A stretch of DNA of 64,000 bases from Alphaproteobacteria bacterium (GCA_028284045.1 JANQSN010000028.1:124001-188000), one strand, 5' to 3'. Positions 1-8,797 are shown, numbered from the stretch's first letter. Translations and numbers: made by a program. Notes: generated from the letters alone by a model not told the origin.

Positions 1-867
1 GGTGAAGGTCAGCGCGTTACCCGACGTGGCGGTGTTGGTCGCTGCCAACGTCACGTCCATGGTGCCGAGCTGAACCGTCACCGACTCGCCATGGTCGTCG
101 ATGGTGCTGGTGGCGATATCGACGGAGTTGGTGCCGTCGGTGATCGTCATCGTCGCACCGGAGTTCGACACGACCAGCGACACGTTGCCGGCCGCCACAT
201 CGGTCCAGCCGGTGCCGGAGCCGCCGGAGGCCTGCGTGCCCAAGGTGACCGTCAAGGCACCGCCCGTGGCAACCGCGGAGATGCTGTTCGCGCCGGCGTT
301 GAACGAGCTACTGCCGGACGCTTCGCCTTCGACCCGGACCGTCGCGGTGAAGTCCTGGCTCTGGGCACCGGTGATGGTCGTCGAGGCCATGCCGCCCAGG
401 GCATCGATGGCACCGACGCTGTCGGTCCAGACCGCACCGGTGATGGTGCCGCGGCCCTGCATCAGGTTGACGCCGTTGTAGGTGGCATCAGCCGCCAGGG
501 TGTCGATCTGGGCCCGGATATCGTCGAACTGGGTGGCGAGCGTGGCGCGCTCGGCGCTGGTGCTCGCGGCCTTGGCGCTGACCGCCAGACCCTTGGCTTG
601 GTCGACCATGTTGGCGATGCTCTCCAGCGACTTGCTGGCGCTTTCGATCGCGCTGATCGCCTGGCCCATGTCGTCCTTCAGCGCCGCGAAATCGGCCGCC
701 CGGTCCGTCAGGCCCTTGGCCGTGAAGAACTCGACCGGGCCGTCGAGGGCACTGTTGATCTTCCGGCCGGTGGAAATGCGCTCCTGCGTCATATCCATCA
801 GCTTCGTGGTGCCCTGCAGCTGAAGCAGGTTCGACCGCATCGAGGCGGTGAGGGAGATGTCAGCCAT
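1..867 (-). CDS. Flagellin, N-terminal part (runs off the left edge)
   Basis: This is the filament subunit of the bacterial flagellum, exported through the flagellar type III apparatus and assembled outside the cell. The start (MADISLTASMRSNLLQLQ) and the next 120 residues show the flagellin D0/D1 pattern: repeated heptads, a QERISTGRKINSALDGP segment and a long helix with SIANMVDQAKGLA. After about residue 150 the chain becomes Thr/Ser/Gly/Ala-rich, as in the variable outer domain. Reading stays open to base 1, so 289 residues are visible and the C-terminal D0/D1 half is missing from the window. The ATG at 867 is preceded by a purine-rich stretch (AAAAGGAC). No other flagellar gene is in the window, so linkage to a flagellar operon cannot be judged. 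Confidence 0.9.
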   Translation of the reverse strand, partial: MADISLTASMRSNLLQLQGTTKLMDMTQERISTGRKINSALDGPVEFFTAKGLTDRAADFAALKDDMGQAISAIESASKSLESIANMVDQAKGLAVSAKAASTSAERATLATQFDDIRAQIDTLAADATYNGVNLMQGRGTITGAVWTDSVGAIDALGGMASTTITGAQSQDFTATVRVEGEASGSSSFNAGANSISAVATGGALTVTLGTQASGGSGTGWTDVAAGNVSLVVSNSGATMTITDGTNSVDIATSTIDDHGESVTVQLGTMDVTLAATNTATSGNALTFT

Positions 868-1072
868 GACAAAGGTGTCCTTTTCTGGAGTGGTCAACGG
901 CATTCTGCCGATAAGCAGAGATGCTAGCAGCCACCCCTTAAGAGGACGTTAAGAGGCCGGTGGTGTCGTCAATCGACCTCAATATCCACCGCCGTTCCTG
1001 AAAAAGAACGCGTCAGAAATTCGATCCAATTTTAGCCGATTGCTCGCCATGAACGGCGGGCCGTCATCCGCG
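868..1072. other. Intergenic region upstream of flagellin
   Basis: This 205-bp gap holds the flagellin promoter region and the 3' end of the convergent-side transporter gene. An exact 8-bp direct repeat (TTAAGAGG at 938-945 and 949-956) has an 11-bp period, about one helical turn. A GCCGATAA sequence at 908-915, like a sigma-28 -10 element, faces away from the flagellin gene and has no matching -35. No sigma-54 signature was seen. Confidence 0.3.
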
Positions 1073-2662
1073 CTACAGGAAGAAGAGCCAGGTGACCAGC
1101 GCGAAGCACGGCAGCAGGAAGACGGCCGACCAACCCATGTAACCGAAGAAGCTGGGCATCGCCACGCCGCGCTCCTGCGCGATCGAGCGGACCATGAAGT
1201 TGGGGGCGTTGCCGATATAGGTATTCGCGCCCATGAACACCGCCCCGGCGGAGATCGCCAGCAGGGTCTGGGCAAACGGCCCCATCAGCGCCTCCGGATC
1301 GCCGCCGGCGGTATTGAAGAAGACGAGATAGGTCGGCGCATTGTCGAGGAAGCTCGACAGAATACCCGTCAGCCAGAAATACATGGCCACGCGCGGCTCG
1401 CCATTGTCGCTGACCGCCGCCACCACGAAGTCCAGGGCCCCGTCGGTGCCGGCGCGCAGGATCGCGATCGCCGGGATGATGGTGATGAAGATGGCGGCGA
1501 ACAGCTTGCCGACCTCGATGATCGGGAACCAGGTGAAGCCGTTCTGCCGTCGGCTTTCCTGGCTGGTCAGCAGCCAGGAGGCCAGCGCCAGGGAAATCAA
1601 CGAGACATCGCGGGTCAGGTTCTGCAGCGCCACATGGACGCCGTAGACCGTGAACTCGATGCCCGGCTGCCAGACCCCCGACATCAGCACGCTGGCGACC
1701 ACGCCGGCGAGCAGCAGGATGTTGACGCCGCCCTCGATGCCCAGCGGCGTCTGCTCCCCCTCCACCCGCGTCGCCTCGGGATCCTCCTTACGGTGCAGCC
1801 AGGTGTCGATGACGAAATAGGTCACCAGCAGGATGGCGGACACCACCAGCATCGGGATCAGCATGTAGGTCGCCGGCCAGAAGAACGACACGCCCTTCAA
1901 GAAGCCCAGGAACAGCGGCGGGTCGCCCAGCGGGGTCAGCGATCCACCGATATTGGCCACCAGGAAGATGAAGAAGACGACGGTGTGCACCTTGTGGCGC
2001 CGCCGCTCGTTGGCCCTCAGCAGCGGGCGGATCAGCAGCATGGCCGCCCCGGTCGTGCCCATCCAGCTCGCGATCGCCGTCCCGATCAGCAATATGCCGG
2101 TATTGACCGCCGGCGTCCCCACCAGGCTGCCGGTCAGCCGCACGCCCCCCGCTACCGTGAACAGCGCGCCCAGGAGGATGATGAACGGGATGTATTCCAA
2201 CAGCGCGACGTGCAGCACCTCGTAGAGCGCCAATTGCCAACCGAAAACCAGCGCGAACGGCACCAGGAAGGCCGCCGCCCAGAAGGCGGAGACCTTGCCG
2301 AAATGGTCGTGCCAGAAATGCGGGCGGATCAGCGGGAACAGGGCGATGGACAGCAGGATGCCGGCGAACGGCACGACCCAGATCAGGTCCAGCGCCGCCC
2401 CGTCCAGATGCGGCACGCCGCCCCCATGGGCGCCGTCGCCATGAGCCCCGTTGCCATGAGCCCCGTTGCCATGCGCGCCATGATCGGCCGCCCCGTCGGC
2501 CGCCGCCCAGGCGGGACCCGCCGCCAGCACCCAGCCCATGGCAGAGACCCCGACAGTCCGGATCGCACGGAGGAAACGGCAAGGGCGTGCGACGGCGACG
2601 GGCGGTCTCGGCAACGACGGGGAACCTGACAATCGGGCGGGATCGGGGGCGAAGGCCGGCAA
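1073..2662 (-). CDS. NhaD/citrate-type sodium:proton antiporter-like membrane transporter with a His-rich N-terminus
   Basis: This is a polytopic inner-membrane carrier of the ion-transporter superfamily that includes CitMHS and NhaD. It has about twelve hydrophobic segments, repeated short motifs such as NIGGSLTPLGDPP, and the C-terminal pair FLDNAPTYLVF (about residues 438-448) and GNAPNFM. Those motifs are typical of a family usually annotated as sodium:proton antiporters. A signal-like segment (MGWVLAAGPAWA, about residue 42) is followed by four GAHG units that put at least five histidines before the first membrane helix. The start is uncertain: ATG at 2662 gives 529 residues, while an internal ATG at 2539 would leave a shorter signal peptide. 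The gene is divergent from the TRAP genes. The transported ion is inferred from the family and not proven. Confidence 0.75.
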   Translation of the reverse strand: MPAFAPDPARLSGSPSLPRPPVAVARPCRFLRAIRTVGVSAMGWVLAAGPAWAAADGAADHGAHGNGAHGNGAHGDGAHGGGVPHLDGAALDLIWVVPFAGILLSIALFPLIRPHFWHDHFGKVSAFWAAAFLVPFALVFGWQLALYEVLHVALLEYIPFIILLGALFTVAGGVRLTGSLVGTPAVNTGILLIGTAIASWMGTTGAAMLLIRPLLRANERRRHKVHTVVFFIFLVANIGGSLTPLGDPPLFLGFLKGVSFFWPATYMLIPMLVVSAILLVTYFVIDTWLHRKEDPEATRVEGEQTPLGIEGGVNILLLAGVVASVLMSGVWQPGIEFTVYGVHVALQNLTRDVSLISLALASWLLTSQESRRQNGFTWFPIIEVGKLFAAIFITIIPAIAILRAGTDGALDFVVAAVSDNGEPRVAMYFWLTGILSSFLDNAPTYLVFFNTAGGDPEALMGPFAQTLLAISAGAVFMGANTYIGNAPNFMVRSIAQERGVAMPSFFGYMGWSAVFLLPCFALVTWLFFL

Positions 2663-2973
2663 CGGCGCGGCAGCGCTTCAGCGCCTTGCCGCAGGACACC
2701 AGTGCCGGCCCGGAAGGGTGCGTCAGTATGGCCGAACCGTCCCGCCCGGCCAAGGGCTATAGCTGGCCCGCTGGCCGACCGACGCATCGGTTGCGTCGGG
2801 TGCAGCCCCCCGCCAGAATGCGCGACCCCGCAGGGCCGGCATCGCCGGCGGGCATACAATCAGGTGCGCATGCAAAGCGCACGCAATCGGGTGCGCATGC
2901 AAAGCGCACGCAATCGGGTGCGCAGGCACAAGCGCACGCCGCGAACCCAGGGAACCAGGGGAGGCAATCCATC
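2663..2973. promoter_or_regulatory. Divergent intergenic region between the antiporter and TRAP receptor genes
   Basis: About 310 bp separate the two divergent genes, so both promoters should lie here. The main visible structure is the tandem hairpin repeat array (separate entry) near the TRAP side. A strong Shine-Dalgarno sequence (AGGGGAGG, 2957-2964) precedes a GTG start. No clean -35/-10 pair could be assigned by eye. Confidence 0.35.
2857..2938. repeat. Three tandem 27-bp repeats, each with an inverted repeat
   Basis: Units lie at 2857-2883, 2884-2910 and 2911-2938. Units 1 and 2 differ at a single base (CAATCAGG versus CAATCGGG); unit 3 is 28 bp with a changed centre. Every unit carries the arms GTGCGC and GCGCAC separated by 7-8 nt, so each could form a 6-bp hairpin or act as a dyad operator. 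The array ends about 35 bp before the TRAP receptor start, inside its probable 5' leader. Confidence 0.85.
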
Positions 2974-4026
2974 GTGAAGACCGTCAAGACATCGTGGAAG
3001 ACCCGCCTGACCGGCCTCGCCGCCGCCATCGGCATCGCCGCCGGGGGTCTCGCCGCGCTGACCGCCCAGCCGGCCACCGCCCAGGACGACGACCTCAGCT
3101 ATCTGCTCAGCACCGCCGGCACCGGCGGCACCTACTATCCAGTCGGCGTGGCCATCGCCACGCTGGTCGCCGTGAAGCTGGAGAACGCGCACGGCATCTC
3201 CATGTCGGCGATCACCTCGGCCGGCTCCGGCGAAAACATCAAGCTGCTGCGCGAAGATCAGGCCCAGTTTGCCATCGTCCAGGGTCTGTGGGGCGCCTAT
3301 GCCGCCGACGGCAGCGGCCCGCTGGAGGCCGACGGCCGGCAGCCCAATGTCCACGCCGTCACCATGCTGTGGCCGAATGTCGAGCATTTCGCCATCCGCT
3401 CCAGCCTGGTCGACACCGGCACCATTGACGACCTGGTGGCGCTGGAAGGCCACGGCTTCGCCATCGGCGCCCGCAACTCCGGCACCGAGGGGTCCAACCG
3501 CCACATCCTCGCCGGCCTCGGCATCGCCGATCCGGAGAGCCATTTCAGCGTGGAGTTCGTCGGCTACACGCCCAGCGTCGAGGCCTTCCAGAACGGACAG
3601 ATCGACGCGATCAACCCGTCGGCCGGCCCGCCGGTCGGCGCCATGACCCGCCTGAAGGCCGCCGTCGGCGACGAGGTCACCATCCTGGAATTCACCGACG
3701 AGCAGGTAGAGCGCGCCAATAACGGCCTGGCGCTGTGGACGCCCTTCACCATCGCGGCCGGCACCTATCCCGGCCAGGAGGCCGACATCACCTCCATCGG
3801 CCAGCCGAACTTCCTGGCGGTGAATGCCGATGTGGATGAGGAGGTGGTCTACCAGATCACCAAGGCGATCTACGAGAACCTGCCCTTCCTGGAGAACATC
3901 CACCCGGCGACGGGCGCGATGTCGCTGGACGGCGCGCTGGCCGGCCTGCCGGTGCCGCTGCACCCCGGTGCGGTGCGCTACTACGAAGAGGCGGGCGTCG
4001 AGATCCCGGACGCGCTGCGCCCGTAA
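2974..4026 (+). CDS. TAXI-family TRAP transporter solute-binding protein
   Basis: This is a periplasmic substrate receptor of a tripartite ATP-independent (TRAP) system. A signal peptide occupies about residues 1-36 (TRLTGLAAAIGIAAGG then ATAQ). The mature protein starts with the family pattern LSTAGTGGTYYPVG, followed by SAGSGENIKLL and GTEGSNRHIL, all typical of TAXI receptors. The start is the GTG at 2974, preceded by AGGGGAGG with 9-bp spacing; upstream in-frame ATGs would extend through the repeat array and are unlikely. At 350 residues the length is normal. The permease follows 60 bp downstream in the same direction. The substrate is unknown; some studied TAXI receptors bind dicarboxylates or amino acids. 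Confidence 0.9.
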   Translation: MKTVKTSWKTRLTGLAAAIGIAAGGLAALTAQPATAQDDDLSYLLSTAGTGGTYYPVGVAIATLVAVKLENAHGISMSAITSAGSGENIKLLREDQAQFAIVQGLWGAYAADGSGPLEADGRQPNVHAVTMLWPNVEHFAIRSSLVDTGTIDDLVALEGHGFAIGARNSGTEGSNRHILAGLGIADPESHFSVEFVGYTPSVEAFQNGQIDAINPSAGPPVGAMTRLKAAVGDEVTILEFTDEQVERANNGLALWTPFTIAAGTYPGQEADITSIGQPNFLAVNADVDEEVVYQITKAIYENLPFLENIHPATGAMSLDGALAGLPVPLHPGAVRYYEEAGVEIPDALRP

Positions 4027-4086
4027 GCCCCGGTCGGTGCCACGGGTGGACGGGCGAGACCGTCCACCCGCGGCCGCTCGCGCCTC

Positions 4087-6330
4087 ATGGTCTCACCCTC
4101 ACCGCCCGTGTCGGATCCGCCCAGCGATGGCGAGGCCGATACCCGTGAATTCGCCATCGACAGCGGCCAGCGGCTGCGCGCCCTGACCGGGCGCTTCGGC
4201 GCGGTCGTCTTCGTCCTCGGCGTCGCCGTCAGCCTCGGGCATCTCTACTACAACACCATCGGGCTCCTGCCCGACCTGACCAAGTCGGCCCTGCATTTCG
4301 CCGCCTTCGGCGTGCTGGCGACGCTGGTCTTCCCGCTGGTCCGGCCCAGCGGCCGGCGCCGTGACCGCTGGGTGCTGGCGGCGGATATCGCCCTGGCCGT
4401 GCTGCTGGTCGCCTGCATCACCTATCTGCTGGTGGAGGAGGTGCCGCTGGCGGCGCGCAACTTCGCCTATGAGCCGCTGGACTACGCGGTCGGCCTGACC
4501 ATCGTCGCCATCGCCATCGAGCTGACGCGCCGCACCACCGGCTGGGTGATCCCGATGATCATCCTGACCTGCCTGACCTATGTCGTGGTCTGGGGCCGGC
4601 ATGTCGGCGGACCGCTGAACTTCCCCGGCCTGTCGCTGGAGGTGCTGTTGCTGCGCAGCACCTATAACGAGGACGGCATGTTCGGCTTCATCGCCAGCAT
4701 CTCCGCCGGCTTCGTCTTCATGTTCATCCTGTTCGGCGCCTTCCTGATCAAGTCGGGCGCCGGCGACTTCGTCATCGCGCTGGCCCGCGCCGCGGCCGGC
4801 CGGCTGGTCGGCGGGCCGGGCTTCGTCGCCGTGCTCGGCTCCGGCCTCACCGGCACCATCTCCGGCTCCGCCGTCGCCAACACCGTGTCGACCGGCGTGA
4901 TCACGATCCCGCTGATGGTCCGCTCCGGCTTCCCGCCGCGCTTCGCCGCGGGCGTGGAGGCATCGGCCTCCACCGGCGGCCAGCTCATGCCGCCGATCAT
5001 GGGCGCCGGCGCCTTCGTCATGGCGAACTTCACCGGCATCGCCTATCTCGACATCGTCGCCGTGGCGCTGTTGCCGGCGCTCCTCTACTTCTTCGGCGTC
5101 GGCGTCTATGTGCGCATCGAGGCGAAGAAGCAGAACCTCGCCGCCTCGGCCGAAGACGCCCCGCGGCTCGGCCCCGTGCTGCGCCAGGGCGGCATCGCCT
5201 TCCTGGCACCGATCGGCGTGCTGGTGGGCATGCTGGTCTACGGCTTCACCCCGACCTATGCCGCCGGCTTCGCTATCCTCTCCGTCATCGTGGCGAGCTG
5301 GCTGACCCCCAACCGCATGGGGCCGCGCCGCATCCTGGAGGCGCTGGCGCTCGGCGCCCACAACATGATCCTGACCGCGGTGCTGCTGGTGGCGGTGGGG
5401 CTGATCGTCAACGTCATCGCCACGACGGGCATCGGTAACACCTTCTCGCTGATGATCAACGCCTGGTCCGGCGGCGAGATCCTGGTGGCGCTGCTGCTGA
5501 TCGCGCTGGCCTCGCTGATCCTCGGCATGGGGCTGCCGGTCACCGCCGCCTATATCGTGCTGGCGACGCTGTCGGCCCCGGCCTTGCGCGACCTGATCGT
5601 CCAGGGCGAGCTGGTGGCCGGCCTGGCGGGCCAGGCAGCCCCGGCCAGCCTGGCCGCGGTTTTCTTGCTCTTCCAACCCGATCAGCTCGTCGCGGCGGCG
5701 GCGGCGGCGGGCGTCGCGCTGGAACCCGCGATGGCGACAGCGCTCGCCCAGGCCGTACCGGCGGGCGTGGCTCTAGCGGAGGCGGAGGCAGCGGCGCTGG
5801 TCTCCCTGCTCGCGGTGCCGGAGATTGCGACGCTCGCCGGCGGGCTGGCGCGCGACACCCTGGATCCCGCGGTGATGATGACCGCGCTGTTGTCCGCGCA
5901 CATGATCATTTTCTGGCTCAGCCAGGACAGCAACGTGACCCCGCCGGTCTGCCTGACCGCCTTCGCCGCGGCGGCGATCGCCGGCACCAAGCCGATGGCC
6001 ACCGGCCTCACCGCCTGGAAGATCGCCAAGGTGCTCTACATCGTGCCGGTGCTGTTCGCCTTCACGCCGTTCCTGGCGGGCGAGATCTGGCTGGCGCTGG
6101 AGATCTTCGTCTTCGCGCTGTTCGGCATCTACGCCCTGATCGCCGCCATCGAAGGCCATGCCGAGTCGCCGGTCGCCTGGTGGCTGCGCCCGGTCCTCGT
6201 CGTCCTCGGGGTCGCCCTTCTCTGGCCCGGCGCCCTCGGCGTGCACGCGACGGCGGCGGCCCTGCTCGCTGTCTTCATGGTCTGGAACGTCGCGCGCGAC
6301 CGCCGCCGGACAGACGCGGAGCCGGCCTAA
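4087..6330 (+). CDS. TRAP transporter permease, fused small and large subunits (DctQM type)
   Basis: This single 747-residue polypeptide combines the four-helix small and twelve-helix large membrane subunits, as is usual for TAXI systems. Recognisable elements are the long N-terminal helices, GLTGTISGSAVANTVSTG, EASASTGGQLMPPIMGAGAF, GMGLPVTAAYIVLATL and NVTPPVCLTAFAAAAIAG. It would couple solute import to a sodium or proton gradient. Between the last two motifs (about residues 500-597) there is an unusually long Ala/Leu-rich stretch instead of the short connector seen in most homologues. The ATG at 4087 follows the receptor gene by 60 bp, so co-transcription is likely. The 3' end overlaps the convergent transglycosylase gene by 4 bp. 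Confidence 0.9.
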   Translation: MVSPSPPVSDPPSDGEADTREFAIDSGQRLRALTGRFGAVVFVLGVAVSLGHLYYNTIGLLPDLTKSALHFAAFGVLATLVFPLVRPSGRRRDRWVLAADIALAVLLVACITYLLVEEVPLAARNFAYEPLDYAVGLTIVAIAIELTRRTTGWVIPMIILTCLTYVVVWGRHVGGPLNFPGLSLEVLLLRSTYNEDGMFGFIASISAGFVFMFILFGAFLIKSGAGDFVIALARAAAGRLVGGPGFVAVLGSGLTGTISGSAVANTVSTGVITIPLMVRSGFPPRFAAGVEASASTGGQLMPPIMGAGAFVMANFTGIAYLDIVAVALLPALLYFFGVGVYVRIEAKKQNLAASAEDAPRLGPVLRQGGIAFLAPIGVLVGMLVYGFTPTYAAGFAILSVIVASWLTPNRMGPRRILEALALGAHNMILTAVLLVAVGLIVNVIATTGIGNTFSLMINAWSGGEILVALLLIALASLILGMGLPVTAAYIVLATLSAPALRDLIVQGELVAGLAGQAAPASLAAVFLLFQPDQLVAAAAAAGVALEPAMATALAQAVPAGVALAEAEAAALVSLLAVPEIATLAGGLARDTLDPAVMMTALLSAHMIIFWLSQDSNVTPPVCLTAFAAAAIAGTKPMATGLTAWKIAKVLYIVPVLFAFTPFLAGEIWLALEIFVFALFGIYALIAAIEGHAESPVAWWLRPVLVVLGVALLWPGALGVHATAAALLAVFMVWNVARDRRRTDAEPA

Positions 6331-7631
6331 GACCTGAGGCGGCGCAGCAGGTCGACCGTCGGGTAGCCGTCGGCCGGCACGCCGATCTCCTCCTGAAAGC
6401 GGCGCAGCGCGTTTCGGGTGTTCGGCCCGATGATCCCGTCGATGCCCTGGGTGTCGTAGCCGCGCGCGGTAAGCAGGCGTTGCAGCTCCTCCCGGTCCGA
6501 CCGGCTGAGCGGCGGGTCGCGTTCCGGCCAGTCGCCGACGACGCCGCCCTGACCAGCCAGCGCGTCCGCCAACAGTCCGATGGCCAGCGCATAGCTGGTG
6601 GCGTTGTTGTAGCGCAGGATCACCCGGAAATTGTCGTAGACCAGAAAAGCCGGGCCGCGATGGCCGGCCGGCACGATCAAGGCCGCCGCCCCCCGCGTCG
6701 CCGGCAGGACACCCCGTGCCCCCGTCACGCCGAGCTGCTGCCACTCCGCCAGGCTGCGGCGGGTATCCGCCCCGGTCAGGCGGAAATCGAACCCGGCCGG
6801 CAGCACCACCTCGCTGCCCCAGGTCTCCCCGGCCACCCAGCCATGCTGGGCCAGGTAGTTCGCCGTCGAGCCGAAGACGTCGCCCAGGCTGCCCCACAGA
6901 TCGCGCCGCCCGTCGGCATCGAAGTCCACGGCGTAGGAGAGGTACGAGCCGGGCATGAACTGCGTCTGCCCCATGGCCCCCGCCCAGGAGCCGATCATCC
7001 GCTCGCGCGCGATGTCGCCGCGGTCGAGAATCCGCAGCGCCTGCAACAGGAACTCCCGGAAGATCACCTGGCGCCGCCCCTCATAGGCCAGCGTCGCCAG
7101 CGAGCGGATGACGTCGAAGCTGCCGACATTGCCGCCATAGCCGCTCTCCAGCCCCCAGATCGCGACGATGAACCGCGGGTCGACGCCATAGGCGCGCCCG
7201 ACCTGGTCGAGCAAGGCGCGGTGCTGGTCGTACCGGTCGCGGCCCATGCCGACCCGCGACGCCGACACGGCGCTGTCGAGATACTCCCAGATCCGGCGCG
7301 TGAATTCCGGCTGGCTCTGATCGAGATCGGTGACCCGCGGATCGGGTGACAGGCCGGCAAAAGCCGCGTCGACGGTGGCCGGCGATATCCCGGCGGCCAC
7401 CGCCTCCTGGCGGAAACTCGCCAGCCAGTCGGAGAAGCTGACGAACGCCGAGGGCGCGGTGACGGCCGTGACCGCCGCCGCAGGCGCTGCCGTGGTCGGC
7501 GCTGTCGCCGTGCCGGTCGGCGCCGGCCGCGAGTCCGCCGGTGCGGGCGCGGCGCCGCCGCAGGCGGCCAACAGGAATGCCCCGGCCGTTAGAGCCCAAG
7601 CCCTATGCCGCGGCCGATCGCCTGATCTCAT
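6327..7631 (-). CDS. Lytic murein transglycosylase, MltB family, lipoprotein
   Basis: This enzyme cleaves the glycan strand of peptidoglycan between MurNAc and GlcNAc, forming 1,6-anhydroMurNAc. The ATG at 7631 gives a lipoprotein signal ending FLLAAC, with Cys24 the probable lipidated residue. A Pro/Ala-rich linker leads into the MltB (SLT_2) domain. The catalytic glutamate is in IWGLESGYGGNVG (Glu162), and GAMGQTQFMPGSYL follows as expected. The last 60 residues are a peptidoglycan-binding domain (ELQRLLTARGYDTQGIDG...GPNTRNALRRFQ). A longer reading from 7718 adds 29 residues before the lipobox and is less likely. The gene overlaps the convergent TRAP permease stop by 4 bp. Confidence 0.9.
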   Translation of the reverse strand: MRSGDRPRHRAWALTAGAFLLAACGGAAPAPADSRPAPTGTATAPTTAAPAAAVTAVTAPSAFVSFSDWLASFRQEAVAAGISPATVDAAFAGLSPDPRVTDLDQSQPEFTRRIWEYLDSAVSASRVGMGRDRYDQHRALLDQVGRAYGVDPRFIVAIWGLESGYGGNVGSFDVIRSLATLAYEGRRQVIFREFLLQALRILDRGDIARERMIGSWAGAMGQTQFMPGSYLSYAVDFDADGRRDLWGSLGDVFGSTANYLAQHGWVAGETWGSEVVLPAGFDFRLTGADTRRSLAEWQQLGVTGARGVLPATRGAAALIVPAGHRGPAFLVYDNFRVILRYNNATSYALAIGLLADALAGQGGVVGDWPERDPPLSRSDREELQRLLTARGYDTQGIDGIIGPNTRNALRRFQEEIGVPADGYPTVDLLRRLRS

Positions 7632-7995
7632 CGCCGCCTCCCGACGCTTCCGGTCACCGCCGACAAGGGGCGGCGGTCCCTTCCTTTGCGATATCCTCCG
7701 GTCGACCGCATCGGCCACCGCCTTATCAGATCGACCCGATCGCCGGGCATCGGTCTGTGACCCGGTTCACGGTCGACGGGGCACGCCCGAAAAATGGCGC
7801 TTGGACCGTCCTGATAGAATCCTCTCTGCCGGATTCGCGGTAACCGCTCAAGCGTCTTGGCGATGATGACATGGTTGTGGCTGGCCGGCCGGCCACCGCT
7901 TGCGGTAAGCCTTTCCCAAGCATTCGAAGCATGGCGTCCGCCCACCGAATCGGCAGGCGCGCGCACGGCATCACATCGGCAGGGGAGGACGGGCC
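7632..7995. other. Intergenic, no gene seen (divergent promoter region)
   Basis: These 364 bp separate the divergent transglycosylase and coxG-like genes. Only shadow reading frames are present. A good Shine-Dalgarno (AGGGGAGG, 7981-7988) belongs to coxG. I could not assign a convincing promoter or operator. Confidence 0.3.
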
Positions 7996-8619
7996 TTGGA
8001 TCTCACCGGCGAATACGTGATCAACGCGCCGCGGCAGACCGTCTGGGCGGCGCTGAACGATCCGGAGATCCTCAAGCAGGCGATCAGCGGCTGCGAGGAG
8101 ATCGAACGGCAGAGCGACACGCAACTGCGCGCCCGGGTCACCGCCAAGGTCGGCCCGGTGAAGGCGCGCTTCGCCGGTCAGGTGACCCTCTCCAATCTCA
8201 ACCCGCCGGAGAGCTACACGATCTCCGGCGAGGGCCAGGGCGGCGCGGCCGGCTTCGCCAAGGGCGGCGCCGATGTGCGGTTGGAGGAGGTGGCGGAGGG
8301 CACGCGCCTCACCTATGACGTGCATGCCACCGTCGGCGGCAAGCTCGCCCAGCTCGGCGGCCGGCTGGTCGCCAGCACGGCGAAGAAGCAGGCCGACGAC
8401 TTCTTCAAACGCTTCGGCACGCTGGTCGGCGCCCCGGCGCCGGAGACCGCAGCCCCAACCGAGGCCGCAGTCCCAACCGAGGCGCCGGCCCCGAGCGACC
8501 CCGCACCGGCCCCGGTACCGGAGCCGGCCGCGCCGGCGCGCGACGGCGTCCGCCCGGCGATCTGGATCGGCGCCCTGATCGTCGTCGCCGCGGTGATGAT
8601 CATCGCCGCCATCTGGTAG
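7996..8619 (+). CDS. coxG: CoxG-like SRPBCC protein with C-terminal membrane anchor
   Basis: This 207-residue protein opens with the carbon monoxide dehydrogenase subunit G pattern (DLTGEYVINAPRQTVWAALNDPEILKQAISGCEEIE), a helix-grip SRPBCC fold that binds a hydrophobic ligand. GEGQGGAAGFAKGGADVRL and YDVHATVGGKLAQLGGRL complete the domain (about residues 1-145). A Pro/Ala/Glu-rich linker and a final transmembrane helix (about 187-206, IWIGALIVVAAVMIIAAIW) anchor it. CoxG proteins are associated with CO dehydrogenases as membrane partners, and work on form I systems links them to quinone handling. The start is TTG at 7996, chosen because AGGGGAGG lies 8 bp upstream. It is the first gene of the cox cluster, but a 178-bp gap precedes coxS. 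Confidence 0.85.
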   Translation: MDLTGEYVINAPRQTVWAALNDPEILKQAISGCEEIERQSDTQLRARVTAKVGPVKARFAGQVTLSNLNPPESYTISGEGQGGAAGFAKGGADVRLEEVAEGTRLTYDVHATVGGKLAQLGGRLVASTAKKQADDFFKRFGTLVGAPAPETAAPTEAAVPTEAPAPSDPAPAPVPEPAAPARDGVRPAIWIGALIVVAAVMIIAAIW

Positions 8620-8664
8620 GACGGCGCACAAGCGGCAAACCCGCGCGGATGCAACCACCGGTGC

Positions 8665-8693
8665 TTGACCGACCCGAAGCCCCATCCTACGCT
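8665..8693 (+). promoter_or_regulatory. Candidate sigma-70 promoter upstream of coxSLM
   Basis: TTGACC (8665-8670) and TACGCT (8688-8693) are separated by exactly 17 bp and lie about 105 bp before the coxS start, in the gap after coxG. This is a fair housekeeping-type match judged by eye only. Confidence 0.4.
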
Positions 8694-8797
8694 TTCTAAG
8701 CTCAAGCGTCGTCGCGGTTGCAAACCCATCCTCGCGGCGAAACCGGCAAGAAGCGGGCGTTCAGAATCCCGCCACATGCTCTAGGGAGAGGGCATCC

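Noticed and set aside
905..915. GCCGATAA resembling a sigma-28 -10 element near flagellin
   Set aside because: It is on the plus strand, pointing away from the flagellin gene, and has no TAAA-type -35 at the right distance.
2857..2938. CRISPR array interpretation of the three 27-bp repeats
   Set aside because: The units are directly adjacent with no unique spacers and there are no cas genes in the window.
2860..3963. Long minus-strand frame of 367 codons opposite the TRAP receptor gene
   Set aside because: It is a shadow of the GC-rich receptor gene, rich in Arg, Gly and Asp, with no recognisable domain.
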